Origin: JBGTKH01 sp041744735
GTDB taxonomy: Bacteria > Planctomycetota > Planctomycetia > Pirellulales > Pirellulaceae
Reading direction: 5' to 3'
Assembly: GCA_041744735.1 (NCBI GenBank)
Contig: JBGTKH010000357.1
Location: 1 to 6,817, forward strand
Length of the DNA: 6,817 nt
The notes beneath the pieces were generated by a model, which was not told the DNA's origin, ran no database searches, and worked only from the letters and a program-made list of their open reading frames with translations. Shown here in pieces: positions 1-5,385 of the stretch. The position numbers were made by a program, and so were the translations under genes. Position 1 is the first letter of the stretch. Each line of letters begins with the position of its first letter.

Positions 1-174
1 GTACGAAAAAGGTGTTCGCGTGGGCAAGAAGGCGTTCCAGGCCATCGCCCAACGACTCCAACGCGACGAAGCACTTCCCAAATACTTCGTTCGCATCTCC
101 CCCGCCATCTCTAGCAGGTAAACTTTTTGCCGGGAGTTGCCTAATCGGACACGAAATCAGTTGCTTTCTTGCAC
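1..174 (+). mobile_element. Probable right end of an insertion sequence
   Basis: This stretch carries a short coding tail (2-121) and about 50 non-coding bases, and then changes abruptly to epimerase coding sequence at about 172-177. The epimerase frame meets a stop at 142-144 going upstream, and the residues before its first recognisable Tyr-Lys-Val-Tyr do not fit the family, so foreign DNA has replaced the first three quarters of that gene. The simplest reading is an insertion sequence whose terminal repeat lies within about 130-174. The partner inverted repeat and any target duplication would be left of the window, so neither can be tested here. A deletion or rearrangement breakpoint is the alternative. 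Confidence 0.45.
2..121 (+). pseudogene. C-terminal tail of a possible transposase (partial at left edge)
   Basis: The frame is open from the left edge and ends in TAA at 119-121, giving 39 residues beginning YEKGVRVGKKAF and ending FVRISPAISSR. The spacing of a Tyr-x-x-Gly-Val-x-Val start, an Arg-Asp pair and a Tyr-x-x-x-Ile-x-Pro end reminds me of the extreme C-terminus of ISAzo13-type (Rhodopirellula-type DDE) transposases, which are common in planctomycetes. No catalytic motif is in view, so this is a resemblance only. Its position directly before a truncated epimerase supports a mobile-element origin. It may be an intact gene cut by the window edge; it is labelled pseudogene only because completeness cannot be judged. 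Confidence 0.35.
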
Positions 175-411
175 ACCTACAAGGTGTACAACAATCAGCC
201 GGTGGAACTGATGACCCTGATTGAAACGCTTGAACGCGCTTTGGGACGCACCGCCGAGAAGAATTACCTGCCGATGCAACCGGGCGACGTGCCCGCAACC
301 TTCGCCGACGTCGACGATCTGACGCGAGAAGTCGGGTTTAAGCCCGCCACGCCGATCGCAGACGGTATTGACCGTTTCGTGCGGTGGTATCGTGATTACT
401 ATCACATCTGA
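175..411 (+). pseudogene. UDP-glucuronate 4-epimerase, 3' fragment
   Basis: The 78 codons before TGA at 409-411 match the C-terminus of UDP-glucuronate 4-epimerases of the extended SDR family, which interconvert UDP-GlcA and UDP-GalA for polysaccharide synthesis. Recognisable blocks are NNQPVELM, the FI/LIETLERALGR helix, LPMQPGDVPATFADV, VGFKPATPI and the final RFVRWYRDYY. The family is normally about 335 residues, so the whole NAD-binding Rossmann domain and the YxxxK catalytic site are absent. The usual YNIGNNxPVEL motif is shortened to YNNQPVEL, consistent with a 9-base slip between two AAC codons. No plausible start exists: the only upstream initiator (TTG at 169) lies in the foreign flank. 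The product would be inactive. Confidence 0.88.
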
Positions 412-466
412 ACGCAGACCGCCCGTTTGCGCGAGGTGGCCGGCCCGTTTCCCAGGTCCGTTGATC

Positions 467-495
467 TTGCCTTGCATACGGGAAACGCCTACGAT
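467..495 (+). promoter_or_regulatory. Weak sigma70-like promoter candidate
   Basis: TTGCCT (467-472), a 17-base spacer and TACGAT (490-495) each match four of six consensus positions. The element lies between the epimerase remnant and the carbamoyltransferase remnant and would direct a transcript beginning near 502, leading into the remnants and then the intact sugar transferase operon. The stretch 412-547 otherwise shows no coding signal or clear hairpin in any frame I read. Promoter rules in planctomycetes are poorly fixed, so this is a weak call. Confidence 0.2.
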
Positions 496-547
496 TCGCG
501 TCCTTTTCATACACTGGCGAACGCGTCGCTAAAGCTGAGAATACACG

Positions 548-660
548 GTGGCGGCAATTCTAGGAATTTCGGCCTTTTACCATGATTCGGCAGCCGCGTT
601 AGTCGTCTAATTGGAATTCGTGGGTTTCTATGACGAACAAGAAACCAGCATGCGAGCAAT
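548..660 (+). pseudogene. Carbamoyltransferase (NodU/CmcH family), N-terminal remnant
   Basis: From GTG 548 the frame reads V-A-A-ILGISAFYHDSAAALVV and then hits TAA at 608-610. This is the near-invariant N-terminal motif of the large (about 570-600 residue) O-carbamoyltransferases, which move a carbamoyl group from carbamoyl phosphate to sugar or secondary-metabolite hydroxyls; the HDS segment lies in the Kae1/YrdC-like ATP-handling fold. GAGA at 537-540 is a suitably spaced ribosome binding site. After the stop, E-F-V at 614-622 and a shifted TNKK at about 633-644 may echo the family's next conserved block (EIVAAAQEERFTRKKHD), implying a small deletion plus frameshift. The rest of the gene is missing, and the DUF5989 remnant begins at 677. 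The exact right boundary is uncertain. Confidence 0.8.
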
Positions 661-676
661 TGAACCGAGAGCAGTC

Positions 677-822
677 ATGTTCGTTAGTTTGCAGATTCTG
701 GCAATTCATCCTCGGGAACAAAAAAGTGGTCGCTGCTGCCGATCGTAGCCGTGTGGCTGGTCAGCCACTAAGCGTTGGTCGCAGGTTCCGGTGCGACGCC
801 TGTCATCTACACACTGTTCTAG
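677..822 (+). pseudogene. DUF5989-like small membrane protein, decayed full-length gene
   Basis: Reading ATG 677 across two +1 frame changes reconstructs a typical small DUF5989-like protein: MFVSL, then FWQFILGNKK (696-725), then WSLLPIVAVWLVSH (727-768), a TAA at 769-771, then ALVAGSGATPVIYTLF ending in TAG at 820-822. The family pattern is a Trp-x-Phe-Leu helix, Lys-Lys-x-Trp-x-Leu-Leu-Pro, one hydrophobic membrane segment, and a Gly-Ser-x-x-x-Pro-x-Ile-Tyr-Thr-Leu-Phe end. The total span of 146 bases fits a family of about 50 residues. Such genes usually follow carbamoyltransferases, and this one directly follows that remnant. Its function is unknown. Two frameshifts (one next to a run of six A at 720-725) and one in-frame stop make it non-functional. 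Its TAG overlaps the ribosome binding site of the next gene. Confidence 0.72.
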
Positions 823-826
823 GAAC
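821..826 (+). promoter_or_regulatory. Ribosome binding site AGGAAC for the sugar transferase
   Basis: AGGAAC lies six bases before ATG 833 and fixes that codon as the start rather than the earlier in-frame ATG at 791, whose 14 extra residues do not belong to the family. The site overlaps the TAG stop of the DUF5989-like remnant, so the two genes were probably translationally coupled before the upstream gene decayed. Confidence 0.7.
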
Positions 827-832
827 ATTCCA

Positions 833-1462
833 ATGAAGCGATTGTTTGACATTTCGCTCGCAGCAGCGCTCCTGGTGGTCACCTTTGTGCCGCTGGTGCT
901 CATCACCGTGGCTGTGAAGTTGACGTCTCAGGGGCCGATCCTTTACTGGTCGAACCGCGTGGGGAAGGACAATCGCATTTTTCGCATGGCAAAGTTCAGG
1001 ACCATGAAAGTGGGCACACCCGAAGTGGCCACACACCTGCTCTACGATGCACACGTGTGGCTGACCCCGATTGGCGACCTGCTGCGTCGTACCAGCCTGG
1101 ATGAATTGCCTCAATTGTGGAACATTTTCCGCGGCGATATGAGTTTTGTCGGCCCGCGGCCGGCACTTTTCAACCAAGCCGACTTGATCGCCCTGCGGAC
1201 CGCCGCAGGTGTGCATCGACTCGTTCCCGGGTTGACCGGTTGGGCTCAGATCAATGGCCGGGATGAAGTGTCGATCGAGGACAAGGTCCGGCTAGACCGC
1301 GATTACTCGGAACAGCGATCTTTTCTTCTCGACCTGAGGATCTTGGGCGTTACCCTGGTCCAAGTGTGCCAGTGCGACGGGGTTGACCCGCCGCAGGACG
1401 GAGGGACGGAAACAGACTTTAGCCGGACAGTCCCCGTCGTTAATAAACGCCAAGCGGCATAG
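833..1462 (+). CDS. Polyprenol-phosphate sugar-1-phosphate transferase (PglC/WcaJ-type initiating enzyme)
   Basis: This 209-residue protein starts polysaccharide assembly by moving a sugar 1-phosphate from a UDP-sugar to undecaprenyl phosphate at the inner face of the cytoplasmic membrane. It is the short monotopic form: KRLFDISLAAALL begins one N-terminal reentrant helix (about 1-30, with the helix-breaking Pro20), and the four-helix N-terminal domain of WbaP/WcaJ proteins is absent. Conserved bacterial sugar transferase blocks follow in order: GPILYWSNRVGKDNRIF (34-50), KFRTM (54-58), LRRTSLDELPQLWNIFRGDM (84-103) with the catalytic Asp90-Glu91 pair, SFVGPRP (104-110), PGLTGWAQINGRD (132-144) and the LDRDYSEQRSFLLDLRIL helix (154-171). 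All key residues are present, so it looks functional. The substrate sugar cannot be told from sequence. The tail after about 175 is Gln/Asp/Pro-rich and poorly conserved. The flippase starts five bases after its stop, indicating an operon. Confidence 0.95.
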   Translation: MKRLFDISLAAALLVVTFVPLVLITVAVKLTSQGPILYWSNRVGKDNRIFRMAKFRTMKVGTPEVATHLLYDAHVWLTPIGDLLRRTSLDELPQLWNIFRGDMSFVGPRPALFNQADLIALRTAAGVHRLVPGLTGWAQINGRDEVSIEDKVRLDRDYSEQRSFLLDLRILGVTLVQVCQCDGVDPPQDGGTETDFSRTVPVVNKRQAA

Positions 1463-1467
1463 CCCCC

Positions 1468-2787
1468 GTGACCTCAGTTCCAGCAATTGATCGAAGGACT
1501 GGCAAGCGACCATCGCGTCCGCCGCTGACACTGCCATTGCCGCACAACGTGAAGTCGTTGACGGCTAACGCCGTCTGGATGATCGTGGGGCACGTCGTGT
1601 TTGGCGTTTGCCAATGGGGAATATTCGTCGTAGTGGCGCGGCTGGGGTCGGTCGAAATGTTGGGACAATTCGCCTTTGCCATGGCGATAACGACGCCAAT
1701 CGTGTTGCTGGCGAACCTTGATTTGCGCACCGTTCAGGCGACCGACCAGACCGACCGGTATCCAGTAGGAGATTACATTTCGCTTCGAATTTGGACCACG
1801 GCGATCGCCTTCGTGGTGGTCTGCGGCGTCGCCTGGTCGATCGCCGGAAACGGCGCTGCCGCATCGGTCGTGGTGGCCATCGGCGCAGCGAAATGTGCCG
1901 AAGCGCTCAGCGACCTTAGCTATGGGTTCTTGCAACAGCACGAACGCCTCGATCGCATGTCCCAATCGCGGATACTTCGCGGTGTCGGTTCGTTCATCGT
2001 GTTGGCGGTCACGCTACGTGTAACGCACAACCTTTCGCTGGCGGCGGCGGCCTACGCCATAAGTTGGCTCGTGGCCCTGGCCTGTTGCGATCTCGTGATG
2101 TCGGCCCGACTGTTGGCCTCGCACGGCAAGCGGCTGCGAATTGCCCTCCGCCCGTCGCGTGGTATTTTGCGGCTGGCTCTGGCATCTTTACCGGTTGGCT
2201 TGTACAGCGTGGCCGTGGCGCTCGAATTCAGCCTTCCACGACTGTGCATCTCGAACCGCCTGGGTGACGCGGCACTCGGCGTGTACGCGGCGATTTACAG
2301 TTTGGTGTTTGTGCCGATGACGGTCATCAATGCGATCCACAGCGCGGCACTTCCGCGACTGGCGCGCCTGCATCGACAATTCGATTGGTTGTCCATACAC
2401 CGGCTGACATTCAGACTGTTCGGTCTTGGTATCCTAGTGGGACTGGTGGGAATTCTCGGCACGTATCTCTTCGGAGGCACCGCCTTGAAGATCTTCTATG
2501 GCCGCGAGTACGCGGCGTACGCGCACGTATTTGTGGTACTGATGCTAGCGGCAGCGATGCGGTTTGTGTCACAGGCCGCGGTGACTGTGGTTCGCGCCGC
2601 GCAACGGTTTTGGCTGATCCTCGGCGTGCAGGTCGGCACCATCGTCATGCTGCTGCCCACCGTGATTTGGTTTATCGGCCGCTGGCAGTTCGCCGGCGCG
2701 GCATACGCGATTTGCCTGATTTCGGTGGCGAACGCCGCGACGCAGTTCCTCGTTGCCGCGGCAGTACGGCGGAACTGTAAACATTAA
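1468..2787 (+). CDS. Wzx-like lipopolysaccharide/EPS flippase (MOP superfamily)
   Basis: This 439-residue protein is very hydrophobic, with about 12 predicted membrane helices (roughly 33-58, 65-88, 108-127, 130-145, 168-184, 190-212, 231-252, 270-297, 314-338, 351-372, 382-403 and 407-432). That is the layout of Wzx/RfbX flippases, which move undecaprenyl-linked repeat units to the periplasmic face. The segment LGQFAFAMAITTPIVLLANLDLR (65-87) and the Gln-Ala-Thr-Asp after it are typical of the polysaccharide-synthesis branch of the MOP family. The start is GTG 1468, since the first in-frame ATG (1579) would cut into helix 1. There is no strong ribosome binding site, so translation is probably coupled to the sugar transferase ending five bases upstream. 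The N-terminal 30 residues are polar, Arg/Pro-rich and probably cytoplasmic. Length and helix count are normal and no lesion is seen. Confidence 0.9.
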   Translation: MTSVPAIDRRTGKRPSRPPLTLPLPHNVKSLTANAVWMIVGHVVFGVCQWGIFVVVARLGSVEMLGQFAFAMAITTPIVLLANLDLRTVQATDQTDRYPVGDYISLRIWTTAIAFVVVCGVAWSIAGNGAAASVVVAIGAAKCAEALSDLSYGFLQQHERLDRMSQSRILRGVGSFIVLAVTLRVTHNLSLAAAAYAISWLVALACCDLVMSARLLASHGKRLRIALRPSRGILRLALASLPVGLYSVAVALEFSLPRLCISNRLGDAALGVYAAIYSLVFVPMTVINAIHSAALPRLARLHRQFDWLSIHRLTFRLFGLGILVGLVGILGTYLFGGTALKIFYGREYAAYAHVFVVLMLAAAMRFVSQAAVTVVRAAQRFWLILGVQVGTIVMLLPTVIWFIGRWQFAGAAYAICLISVANAATQFLVAAAVRRNCKH

Positions 2788-2820
2788 TCGTCGAGCCCGC
2801 CGAGTTGACGGGATTTGAAC

Positions 2821-3834
2821 ATGTCTACTGACTGTCATCGCAACAAAATGTTTTCGGTGGTTTACGTCATGGGATCGGGCCGCTGCGGAACGACGCTGCT
2901 GGACGCGATTCTGGGGAATCACCCCGACATTTTGGGCGCGGGCGAGCTTTATTCTCTTGCACGCGGGGATTCGTTCGAGCGGATTTACTGCCCCTGTGGC
3001 AGCCCGGCGAGTAAGTGCCGGTTTTGGAGAGCGACAGTAGACGAGTGGTTCCGCCGTTCCCGCATGAAGGCGCTGTCGGAATACGCATCGCTGCAAGACT
3101 TCTTCGAGGGGCCGCGCACGCGAGGTATGGGACGGCTCATGCGCGAGCGGCGAAAGCCCTCGCCGCAGTTCCAGCGATATGCGGAACTGACTCGCACGCT
3201 GTACGAGTCGCTTCAGGCTGTTAGCGGAAATAGCATTGTCGTCGATTCAAGTGTGCTGCCGATGCGCGCGCTAGCGCTCTCACTAATGCCCGAGATTGAC
3301 TTGCACCTAATTCATCTTGTGCGCGATGGGCGTGGCGTGGCATCATCCTTGAAAAAGCGTATGCCTGCCGACCAGCGGGCAGGGGTGGGCGCCGACGAGC
3401 GCGGCCGCCCAGTTTGGCGGTCGGCTCTCACGTGGACCGCGTATAACTTACTGGCCGAGGGTATATGCAGAGGGCTGCCGGCCGAGCGAGTATACTTTTG
3501 CCGGTATGAGGATCTGGTGTGCGACACCCAGCGCGTCCTACGCGGCATCGGCGATTTCCTCGGTTGCGATTTCGAGGGAGTCATTGGCCGAATCGCCTCG
3601 GGAGCAGCGCTGGAACGTGGTTGTACCTTTGGCGGCAACCGCATGCGGATGAACAGAAACGTGCATCTCCGATTGGATATGGATTGGACACGCAACCTAA
3701 CGACCCGAGAACAACAGATTTTTTGCGGATTGTGCGGCTGGTTAATGCGGCGCTATGGCTACACCAATCGATCCGTCAATTCGGAGGCCCCGGTTCGAGG
3801 TGAAGACACGCTGGAACGGCGAAAAGCATCCTGA
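2821..3834 (+). CDS. PAPS-dependent sulfotransferase, probably acting on polysaccharide
   Basis: This 337-residue protein carries the two PAPS-binding signatures of cytosolic-type sulfotransferases: the 5'-phosphosulfate loop GSGRCGTTLL (18-27) and the 3'-phosphate block LIHLVRDGRGVASS (163-176) with Arg168 and Ser175/176. It would transfer sulfate from PAPS to a hydroxyl, here most likely on a sugar of the exported polymer. A cysteine pattern, CPCG (57-60) with Cys66 before FW, recurs in this bacterial subfamily and could be structural or metal-binding. The Arg-Tyr-Glu-Asp-Leu at 228-232 is the usual late conserved block. ATG 2821 is chosen because CGGGA (2809-2813) sits seven bases before it; TTG 2815 would add only two residues. 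It follows the flippase by 33 bases. The C-terminal 20 residues are charged and variable. It looks intact; the acceptor is unknown. Confidence 0.9.
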   Translation: MSTDCHRNKMFSVVYVMGSGRCGTTLLDAILGNHPDILGAGELYSLARGDSFERIYCPCGSPASKCRFWRATVDEWFRRSRMKALSEYASLQDFFEGPRTRGMGRLMRERRKPSPQFQRYAELTRTLYESLQAVSGNSIVVDSSVLPMRALALSLMPEIDLHLIHLVRDGRGVASSLKKRMPADQRAGVGADERGRPVWRSALTWTAYNLLAEGICRGLPAERVYFCRYEDLVCDTQRVLRGIGDFLGCDFEGVIGRIASGAALERGCTFGGNRMRMNRNVHLRLDMDWTRNLTTREQQIFCGLCGWLMRRYGYTNRSVNSEAPVRGEDTLERRKAS

Positions 3835-3856
3835 GCAGTTGGTACGCAGGCGCACC

Positions 3857-3876
3857 GACGCCAACATCTAGGCGTC
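3857..3876 (+). terminator. Small hairpin after the sulfotransferase, possible weak terminator
   Basis: GACGCC (3857-3862) and GGCGTC (3871-3876) form a perfect six-pair stem with an eight-base loop, followed by TATTT. It sits 23 bases after the sulfotransferase stop. The stem is short and the T tract poor, so it may be a weak terminator, an mRNA 3'-end stabiliser or chance. Confidence 0.25.
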
Positions 3877-4041
3877 TATTTCAGCGCCAGACAACAATAT
3901 CTTCCATGAGAAATGACTATCTGCAGGATTCGCGGCTTCACGACACTGCCGCCGGGAGAACATGAACTAACAACTCTCGCAGTTCGTAACCGTATGTGCA
4001 ACCAAGGTCGTGGCCATTCGAATACCCAAAGGCTATTCGCG

Positions 4042-4070
4042 TTGACGATCTTCGAACTCTTGACTAACAT
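4042..4070 (+). promoter_or_regulatory. Sigma70-like promoter candidate upstream of the methyltransferase
   Basis: TTGACG (4042-4047, five of six matches), a 17-base spacer and TAACAT (4065-4070, four of six) would start transcription near 4077, about 57 bases before the methyltransferase ATG. It lies inside the asparagine-synthetase tail, so the TTGACG may simply be the Leu-Thr codons of that remnant. It could still have been captured as a promoter after the upstream gene died. Confidence 0.3.
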
Positions 4071-4120
4071 TCTCGGATTAGCCTCAGACGCCAATTTCCC
4101 AGTCTTGTTCCGTTCTGACC

Positions 4121-4125
4121 GAGAG
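4121..4125 (+). promoter_or_regulatory. Ribosome binding site GAGAG for the methyltransferase
   Basis: GAGAG ends eight bases before ATG 4134, which overlaps the TGA (4135-4137) of the upstream remnant frame. This supports 4134 as the start. Confidence 0.5.
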
Positions 4126-4133
4126 ATCCTGCC

Positions 4134-5177
4134 ATGAAGCGCGAACTCCTGAATCGGTTGCGTTCCCCGTGCTGTCATGAACGGTTGACGTTGTCCACGG
4201 AAGGTTCAAAAATCGAGGAAATCCGCACAGGCAAGCTGACCTGCGACGGTTGTGGTCATCGCTATCCGATCCAGGAATACATACCACGATTCGTGCCTGC
4301 GGAGAACTATGCCAGTAATTTTGGACTGCAATGGAACCGGTTTCGCCAGACGCAACTCGACAGCTTTACCGGGGTGCAAATTACGCGTCAGCGGTTCTTC
4401 AATCAAAGTGGTTGGCTGCCGAAAGACCTCAAGGATAAGTGGGTGCTCGACGTCGGCTGTGGAGCTGGCCGGTTCGCTGAAATCGCGTTAGACTGTGGTG
4501 CTAACCTAGTCGCACTTGATTTTTCCACGGCGGTCGACGCCTGCTGGCAAAACCACCGACAACGGAACGCGCTGCACGTGGTCCAAGGAAGCGTCTATCA
4601 GTTTCCTTTTTGTCCCGCCAGCTTTGATTACGTTTACTGCTTCGGCGTGCTTCAACATACACCCGATGTGAAGACGGCTTTTCAGGCTTTGACCCAGCAG
4701 TTGCGCGAAGGTGGCAGGTTGGCCGTGGATGTCTATCCAAAACTCCTGCTGAATTGGGTGTGGCCGAAGTACTGGTTGCGCCCTTTGACGCGGCGTATTC
4801 CGCCGGAACTCCTTTTCCGTATTACCGAGCGAATGGTACGGGTGCTTCTGCCTTTGAGTCTGCTAGTTGGTCGTATTCCACGCTTGGGGGGAAAATTGCG
4901 TTATTTAATTCCAGTGGTCAACTATGAAGGCAAGTTACCATTAACACCGGATCAAATTAGAGAATGGGCGTTTTTGGATACTTTCGATATCTTGTCGGCG
5001 GCGCACGACCAGCCGCAGACTATTCGTACGATTGAACGCTGGTTTCGCGAGGCCGGGCTTTCACAGGTGAACGTTTTTCGGAAGGGGCAAGTCGTCGGAC
5101 TGGGAACAAAGTCTGTCGAACCGCAACTCCGAGACGCCCATCGTGCTGACGGCGACACGCGAAACTGGGCTGCCTAA
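4134..5177 (+). CDS. SAM-dependent class I methyltransferase with N-terminal zinc ribbon
   Basis: This 347-residue protein has two parts. Residues 1-55 form a Trm112-like zinc ribbon: SPCCHERL (11-18), then LTCDGCGHRYPI (35-46), giving Cys13/Cys14 and Cys37/Cys40. The catalytic domain follows with SAM motif I VLDVGCGAGRF (104-114), an acidic end of strand two at Asp129 (LVALDFS), motif II-like QGSVYQFPF (151-159), and FDYVYCFGVLQHTPD (164-178), typical of Methyltransf_11-type small-molecule or sugar methyltransferases. Residues 200-265 form a basic and hydrophobic insertion (LLLNWVWPKYWLRP onward), perhaps for membrane or lipid-linked substrate contact. Its place between polysaccharide genes suggests it methylates a sugar or a lipid-linked intermediate; that is inference. 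It has no visible lesions, although both neighbouring genes are decayed asparagine synthetases. Confidence 0.9.
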   Translation: MKRELLNRLRSPCCHERLTLSTEGSKIEEIRTGKLTCDGCGHRYPIQEYIPRFVPAENYASNFGLQWNRFRQTQLDSFTGVQITRQRFFNQSGWLPKDLKDKWVLDVGCGAGRFAEIALDCGANLVALDFSTAVDACWQNHRQRNALHVVQGSVYQFPFCPASFDYVYCFGVLQHTPDVKTAFQALTQQLREGGRLAVDVYPKLLLNWVWPKYWLRPLTRRIPPELLFRITERMVRVLLPLSLLVGRIPRLGGKLRYLIPVVNYEGKLPLTPDQIREWAFLDTFDILSAAHDQPQTIRTIERWFREAGLSQVNVFRKGQVVGLGTKSVEPQLRDAHRADGDTRNWAA

Positions 5178-5269
5178 AACCGGCGTGGTTGGTTCTCATG
5201 AACACAAACTGGCTGCCCCGACTACAACCGCGATGCCCAAGCGCGAAACGAGCCGCTCCTGTCAATCCG

Positions 5270-5289
5270 GGCTCGGTGGGGCTCGGTGG
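5270..5289 (+). repeat. Perfect tandem repeat of GGCTCGGTGG (two copies)
   Basis: Two exact adjacent copies of a 10-base unit lie at 5270-5279 and 5280-5289, within the 208-base gap 5178-5385. The gap has no convincing gene. One frame gives a hydrophobic stretch (GTG 5286 to TGA 5366, VVAGLIAIVVGWHGIIPP onward) that could be a lost membrane segment, but I cannot assign it. A 10-base duplication would shift any ancestral frame, as expected of decaying sequence. Confidence 0.6.
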
Positions 5290-5385
5290 TGGCCGGACTT
5301 ATAGCCATTGTTGTTGGCTGGCATGGCATTATCCCGCCTCTACCGATCAAGGTGTACATTCCATGAAAGGTCCAGCGGCCTGACT

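Larger units (their letters stand above)
3913..4137 (+). pseudogene. Asparagine synthetase-like protein, C-terminal remnant (first copy)
   Basis: The 74-codon open frame from ATG 3913 to TGA 4137 looks like a small gene but is better read as debris. At about 4006-4062 it gives GRGHSNTQRLFALTIFELL, the extreme C-terminal motif of AsnB-type glutamine amidotransferases from polysaccharide loci (a Gly-Arg-x-x-His/Asn, then Arg-Leu-x-Ala-Leu-x-x-Phe-Glu-Leu-Trp pattern). The second broken copy in this window has GRNNVQRLFALTMFELW at the equivalent place. In another frame, 3906-3947 reads MRNDYLQDSRLHDT, which resembles the preceding helix of the family and suggests a frameshift near 3950. The ATP-pyrophosphatase and glutaminase domains are gone. 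The TGA overlaps the methyltransferase start as ATGA, so the tail may persist because it positions translation of that gene. A genuine unknown small protein is less likely. Confidence 0.58.

Noticed and set aside
157..510. 117-codon minus-strand open frame over the epimerase fragment
   Set aside because: The + strand reading gives an unmistakable epimerase C-terminus; the antisense frame shows no family features.
630..836. 68-codon + strand open frame between the carbamoyltransferase remnant and the sugar transferase
   Set aside because: Only its middle (FWQFILGNKK) is meaningful, and that belongs to the frameshifted DUF5989 remnant; the rest is out of frame.
1474..1965. 163-codon minus-strand open frame
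   Set aside because: It is antisense to the flippase, with a His/Arg/Asp-rich product and no recognisable motif; GC-rich coding DNA commonly gives such shadows.
2569..3096. 175-codon minus-strand open frame crossing the flippase-sulfotransferase boundary
   Set aside because: It spans two well-supported + strand genes, shows no domain signal and has no start context.
5189..5383. 64-codon + strand open frame after the methyltransferase
   Set aside because: It has no ribosome binding site, no family resemblance, and low-complexity Gly/Cys/His content around the tandem repeat.
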